From a bacterium (GTDB lineage: Bacteria > JALSQH01), in the NCBI GenBank assembly GCA_026985515.1, contig JALSQH010000205.1, forward strand, positions 1-8,114: 8,114 nt of DNA, read 5' to 3'. Shown here in pieces: positions 4,777-8,114 of this stretch. Below the pieces are notes generated by a model, which was not told the origin of the DNA, ran no database searches, and was given only the letters and a program-made list of their open reading frames with translations. The number at the start of each line of letters is the position of its first letter. The stretch's first letter is position 1. The translations under genes were made by a program, and so were the position numbers.

Positions 4777-6504
4777 ATGGTGAGGTTCCGATATATATCT
4801 TCTCTTACGATTGTGTTATCACTTTTGATTTTGCTTCCTGCTATCTTTCCATCCTGTAAGGGTGAGTCTACCGATAATGGTTCATCCAATCAAACTACCT
4901 TTTCTCCTCTTTTCCACGCTCTCACCTTTGGAGGGTGGCACAGGGTTAATCTTGAGGGCAGTTTCAATGATGGTTTTGCCCTGTATGGATGCAGAAAACT
5001 GGATGTCAAAGATACTCGTGTTGGTTCGGTGGATTTTGAAGGAGGATTGAGTTTTGATTATGATGGGAGTGTTGGGGGGATGGGAGAGATTAAGATAGAG
5101 GGAAAGAGTTTTATATCTGGGGATTTGACCTATTCTCCAGAGGGAACCTACAGTGTGGGGGGAGATGTTGATATTGAGGGGGTTGAGTATTCCTATGGAA
5201 TCAGTGAGTGCCCCTGGTGGAGTTACGGTGGAGAGGTGAGCGGTGGTGGGGGTGGATATCCATTGTATCTTACTGTTTCTTCTTCGGATGAAGTGACTCT
5301 TCCTGCAGGAGAGTATCATTTTAAGAAGCTTGTGGTAAAGGGAGGATTTTCGGTTGGATATGATGAGATATTTCAGGGGTATGGTAATCGTGTATATGTG
5401 GATGAGATGTATGTGGAGGGTGGGAAGGTGGATCTTGGGCTTGGAGTGGTGATAGCGAAGAGGTATGTGGAGAATGGAGGTGAGTTTCGTGGGAGGTTGT
5501 ATGGTGAGAAGGTCAGTGTGGTGGGAGGCAGAGTGATAGGTAAGGTTGTGGGTGAGGATGTATATGTTGGGGATAGTGACATTTACTGGAATGGTGAGAT
5601 GATATGTAAGAGTAAAGATAAGGTGTGTAAGGTGCTAACAGCAATTTACTCCCGTGATTACTGGGAAAAAATTATTGAAGAATTTGAAAGTGTGAGTGAG
5701 GAAAGAAGCATTTTAGAGGGCACAGTTGTGAAAAATAATCTGTTTGTTAAGCGTTATGCATATCTCAGCCCTCTTTCCATGGGATATTATGTAAATTCCA
5801 GAATGGGCAAAAAGAAATTGGAAAACATTTTAGAAGTTCTTGTCAGACAGGGATATTCTATGGGAGGATATGGCGTTGAAGATTATCGCCAGCCTGATGA
5901 ATATTATCTCTCTACTTTCACTGCCTTGAATATTTATTCACATGACCCTGATGAGGCACCAGGTAATTTGTGGAGGTTATTTAGATTATTCTATGGTTCC
6001 GGAATTGAGGTTGTTTACTATGGAGTGGTTACATCTCCAGTTTATATTTACTCGCTCGGGGAACTGGTGAAGGAGAGAAAACAGGAAGGTTGTAGTTATC
6101 CAGATGGTATTACCAGTGACACTTTTCAGTATGGGTATGATGATAGATTTTATAATCCCTGTGAAGATGTTTTTTACCGGGAGGGATGGGGTGCCTGGAT
6201 TGGGATTATGCATCTGTTTTTTGATATAAGAAAGGATCTAACAGATGATATTAAGGAGAAGTTTAAGGAGGAAGAGGGAAAATATGGTGTCCTTTCACCG
6301 ATCCTGTATGATTTTCATTTTTCAGATAGTGACGATCTTCTGGGAGTTATTTTTCCACGAAAGGTCACAGAGGACTGGATAGAAGCACATGAAATTTCAT
6401 TTTATTTTCCACTCTTAAAAGACCTTGCAAAAATCAAAGGGTTTGAGAATGCTCATTTTGGTGGGGAAGGGGAGATTAAGTTGACTCTTTCTTCCTCTTA
6501 TTGA
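4777..6504 (+). CDS. large surface or periplasmic lipoprotein, candidate phase-variable
   Basis: From the ATG at 4777 the product has 575 residues. Residues 1-26 are a signal peptide (basic MVRFRY, then a Leu/Ile/Val core), and PAIFPSC places a lipoprotein Cys at 27, though Phe at -3 and Pro at -2 make a loose lipobox. Residues ~45-275 are Gly/Val/Asp/Tyr-rich with many short strands. The LPAGEYHFKKLVVKGG...YVDEMYVEGG pattern suggests a right-handed beta-helix, or a fold like the AGTYxFxxLxVxGG domains of pilus-associated proteins. Residues ~275-575 are mixed and Tyr-rich, with Cys pairs (for example ICKSKDKVCK), and match nothing I know. The first half is strikingly G-rich on the coding strand and changes character near 5636. 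GTG at 4780 has better Shine-Dalgarno spacing (GAGAGGG, 4768-4774). The real start may be 4691 in another repeat state, giving 601-605 residues. Function is unknown. Confidence 0.85.
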   Translation: MVRFRYISSLTIVLSLLILLPAIFPSCKGESTDNGSSNQTTFSPLFHALTFGGWHRVNLEGSFNDGFALYGCRKLDVKDTRVGSVDFEGGLSFDYDGSVGGMGEIKIEGKSFISGDLTYSPEGTYSVGGDVDIEGVEYSYGISECPWWSYGGEVSGGGGGYPLYLTVSSSDEVTLPAGEYHFKKLVVKGGFSVGYDEIFQGYGNRVYVDEMYVEGGKVDLGLGVVIAKRYVENGGEFRGRLYGEKVSVVGGRVIGKVVGEDVYVGDSDIYWNGEMICKSKDKVCKVLTAIYSRDYWEKIIEEFESVSEERSILEGTVVKNNLFVKRYAYLSPLSMGYYVNSRMGKKKLENILEVLVRQGYSMGGYGVEDYRQPDEYYLSTFTALNIYSHDPDEAPGNLWRLFRLFYGSGIEVVYYGVVTSPVYIYSLGELVKERKQEGCSYPDGITSDTFQYGYDDRFYNPCEDVFYREGWGAWIGIMHLFFDIRKDLTDDIKEKFKEEEGKYGVLSPILYDFHFSDSDDLLGVIFPRKVTEDWIEAHEISFYFPLLKDLAKIKGFENAHFGGEGEIKLTLSSSY

Positions 6505-6547
6505 GTATCAGATAGTTCTGGAAGAGGAAAATTGTACTCTCTTTCCC

Positions 6548-6576
6548 TTGACACCTGTTCATAAGAACCCGATAAT
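6548..6576 (+). promoter_or_regulatory. sigma70-type promoter for the ABC transporter operon
   Basis: A perfect TTGACA (6548-6553) and GATAAT (6571-6576) are 17 nt apart. Transcription would start near 6583, about 18 nt before the ATG at 6601, with AAAGGGA (6585-6591) as the ribosome site. The ABC genes can therefore be expressed independently of the lipoprotein gene. Confidence 0.72.
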
Positions 6577-6600
6577 AGAGTAAAAAAGGGAAAAACAGAG

Positions 6601-7305
6601 ATGGCTGGCAGATTTGTTGTGGAATTGAGGAATGTGAGTAAGGTGTATACTCCGGGAAAGGTTGAGGTTGTTGCTTTGAGAAATGTATCTCTTGTCATAG
6701 AGAGGGGGGAATTTACAGCTATAGTGGGACCTTCTGGTAGTGGTAAAACAACCCTTCTAAATTTAATGGGGTGTCTTGATGTTCCCACTTCCGGGGATGT
6801 GCTGCTTGAAGGTATTCCCCTCAGGAACAGGAGCAGAGGCGAGCTTGCGGACCTCAGGAGAGATTACATAGGGTTTGTCTTTCAGACATTCAACCTCATT
6901 CCTGTTCTCACCGCCTTTGAAAATGTTGAATTTTCACTCAGTATCAAAGAATCGGAACTCGACAGGAGAGAGAAAAGGGTAAGGGTGCTTAAAATCCTTG
7001 AGAGGGTTGGATTGAAGGGCCTTGAGAACAGAAAGCCAGGGGAAATGTCGGGTGGGCAGCAACAGAGAGTCGCCATTGCAAGGGCACTTGTCAAGGAACC
7101 TGCACTGGTTCTTGCAGATGAACCCACTGCTAATCTTGATTCAAAAACTGGCAGGTCAATAATGGAATTGATGAGGGATCTCAACGAGAAAAATGGAGTT
7201 ACATTTGTGTTTTCAACACATGATGAGATGGTGATGGATTTTGCGAGAAGAATTGTGAAGCTCCACGATGGGGAGATCGTGGAGGATATCAGTAAGGTGA
7301 AATGA
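6601..7305 (+). CDS. ABC transporter ATP-binding protein, MacB/LolD type
   Basis: The 234-residue protein is a complete ABC ATPase of the MacB/LolD/FtsE-like subgroup. Visible are Walker A GPSGSGKTT (43-51), the Q-loop FVFQTFNLIP with Gln95, the signature SGGQQQR (150-156), Walker B LVLADE with catalytic Glu174, the D-loop NLDS and the switch His207 in STHD. The VALRNVS opening, the FNLIPVLTAFENVE block and the short length are typical of the group. It powers mechanotransmission or lipoprotein-release systems at the inner membrane rather than classical import. The stop overlaps the permease ATG (ATGA), so the two subunits are translationally coupled. All catalytic residues are present. LolD versus MacB cannot be decided without the complete permease and a tree. 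Confidence 0.93.
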   Translation: MAGRFVVELRNVSKVYTPGKVEVVALRNVSLVIERGEFTAIVGPSGSGKTTLLNLMGCLDVPTSGDVLLEGIPLRNRSRGELADLRRDYIGFVFQTFNLIPVLTAFENVEFSLSIKESELDRREKRVRVLKILERVGLKGLENRKPGEMSGGQQQRVAIARALVKEPALVLADEPTANLDSKTGRSIMELMRDLNEKNGVTFVFSTHDEMVMDFARRIVKLHDGEIVEDISKVK

Positions 7306-8114
7306 TAGGAGAAGTTCTCCTTCTCTCCTACAGAAATCTCTGGAGACATCCAAGAAGAACGATAATTACCTCAATAGCCATAGGCATTGGGATCGCCGCT
7401 CTGATCTGGATTCACAGCATGTTAAAATGGGCAAATGATAAGTCTGTTAGAAATCTTATTGAGTATGAAACTGGTAATTTCACCATAATGAGGAAAGATT
7501 ATAAAAAGGAGAGGGAAGATTTTCCCGTGGATAAAGCCATGAGCAGAGAAATTGTTGATAAAGTTATGAAAATAGCGAAGGAGATCTCATGCTATGCGGC
7601 GCCAAGGACCGCCTTTATGAGCGTTGTCAGTTTTAACAGGGGATTTGGATTACCCTATGTGGTTTACGCCATTGATCCTGCTCTTGACTCAAAAGTTTTT
7701 AAAATAAAAGAATCTATCGTTGAAGGGAAATATCTTAATGAAAACAGCGATGGAATTCTCATAAGTTCCACACTGAAGGATCAATTGGGTGTTAAACTGG
7801 GTGATTACATAACGGTTGAAACAAGAACCAGATACAACACATATCAGGTCCTCATGCTGAAGGTGACCGGTATATATGAGACACCTGATCCTGTGGTTGA
7901 TATGAATCAGTTATTTATAACACAAAAAGTTGCGGAGGGACAGTTGCAGATGGAAGGCTCCTCCACAATGATAGCCTTCAGATCACCTGATGAGAGGGAT
8001 GAACCATATCTGACAGAGGTGAAGAGGTTACTTTCCAGAAAAGGGCTCAGCAATCTTTCCATTCTAACATGGAGAGAGTATGGAAAAGATTATCTTGCCG
8101 CCAGTGAAGGTGAT
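7302..8114 (+). CDS. FtsX/MacB-type ABC permease, C-terminus beyond window
   Basis: The visible 271 codons begin MIGEVLLLSYRNLWRHPRRT, the standard cytoplasmic start of MacB/LolC/E permeases. This is followed by the first membrane span (about residues 20-42, IITSIAIGIGIAALIWIHSM). The rest is the extracytoplasmic MacB_PCD-like domain: GNFTIMRKD, a segment with YVVYAIDPALDSKVF, VEGKYLNENSDGILISSTLKDQLGVKLGDYITVET and VTGIYETPDPVVDMNQLFIT, which are typical blocks of this family. The remaining domain and the three C-terminal spans of the FtsX core lie past the right edge. The start overlaps the ATPase stop, with AAGGTG just upstream. Together they form a type VII ABC system, likely for lipoprotein sorting or envelope export; the substrate is not known. 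Confidence 0.9.
   Translation, partial: MIGEVLLLSYRNLWRHPRRTIITSIAIGIGIAALIWIHSMLKWANDKSVRNLIEYETGNFTIMRKDYKKEREDFPVDKAMSREIVDKVMKIAKEISCYAAPRTAFMSVVSFNRGFGLPYVVYAIDPALDSKVFKIKESIVEGKYLNENSDGILISSTLKDQLGVKLGDYITVETRTRYNTYQVLMLKVTGIYETPDPVVDMNQLFITQKVAEGQLQMEGSSTMIAFRSPDERDEPYLTEVKRLLSRKGLSNLSILTWREYGKDYLAASEGD

Noticed and set aside
4882-5319. 145-codon minus-strand open frame inside the lipoprotein gene
   Set aside because: It is antisense to a clearly coding frame with a signal peptide. The antisense product is Ser/Thr/Pro-rich as expected from the G-rich coding strand, and it has no ribosome site.
6505-6545. Terminator after the lipoprotein gene (GAGTA...TACTC, 6505-6540)
   Set aside because: The stem is only five base pairs with a long loop and no T run. 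It is not a credible intrinsic terminator.
6882-7349. 155-codon minus-strand open frame opposite the ABC ATPase
   Set aside because: It is the shadow of an unmistakable ABC ATPase and has a Ser/Leu-rich composition without motifs.

Overview
The window looks like part of an A+T-rich diderm bacterial chromosome. It has a secreted lipoprotein, a MacB/LolD-type ABC system, nearly exclusive use of AGA/AGG for arginine, and good sigma70-like promoters and Shine-Dalgarno sites. I could not place the organism from the sequence alone. The gene set (a PUR-alpha-like protein, a RelE-type toxin-antitoxin pair and an AAA-ATPase-like remnant) is common in uncultured and thermophilic lineages.

Positions 1-3308 hold a compact minus-strand operon, read right to left from a promoter at 3329-3357. 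In transcription order it encodes a small secreted protein, a PUR-alpha-like nucleic-acid-binding protein, a small basic coiled-coil protein, a 305-residue protein I do not recognise, an M55 D-aminopeptidase-like protein, and 3-dehydroquinate synthase AroB, which runs off the left edge. From the PUR gene onward the genes overlap or abut (11-nt overlap, TAAATG, ATGA, 1-nt gap), so coupled translation is likely.

Positions 3309-4690 are an accessory patch. It holds the 5' remnant of an AAA-ATPase-like (PF09820-type) gene that breaks off at its RPRRFGK motif. There are two copies of a ~125-bp G+C-richer repeat (3540-3665, 3766-3890), with a 13-bp inverted copy of the repeat core between them (3745-3757). 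A RelB/RelE-type toxin-antitoxin pair follows, with a possible terminator, then a third, truncated repeat copy (4485-4536). The toxin-antitoxin cassette is therefore bracketed by repeat copies in the same orientation. The remaining stretches (3310-3328, 3358-3410, 3666-3744, 3891-3952 and 4443-4484) show nothing I can name.

Positions 4566-6504 form the most interesting unit. A strong promoter (TTGACT-17-TACACT) and an excellent Shine-Dalgarno serve an ATG at 4691. The reading frame from that ATG enters six tandem CATT units (4725-4748) and stops just after them. One extra unit, or loss of two, would fuse this start in frame to the large lipoprotein gene behind it. This is the classic layout of a phase-variable surface-protein gene. 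The lipoprotein has its own possible internal starts and signal peptide at 4777/4780, so the repeat may alternatively tune expression through coupling.

Positions 6548-8114 begin with a second near-consensus promoter (TTGACA-17-GATAAT). It starts an operon of an ABC ATPase and an FtsX/MacB-type permease, joined by an ATGA overlap; the permease runs off the right edge. This pair probably moves lipoproteins or other envelope substrates; a link with the neighbouring lipoprotein is only suggested by proximity.
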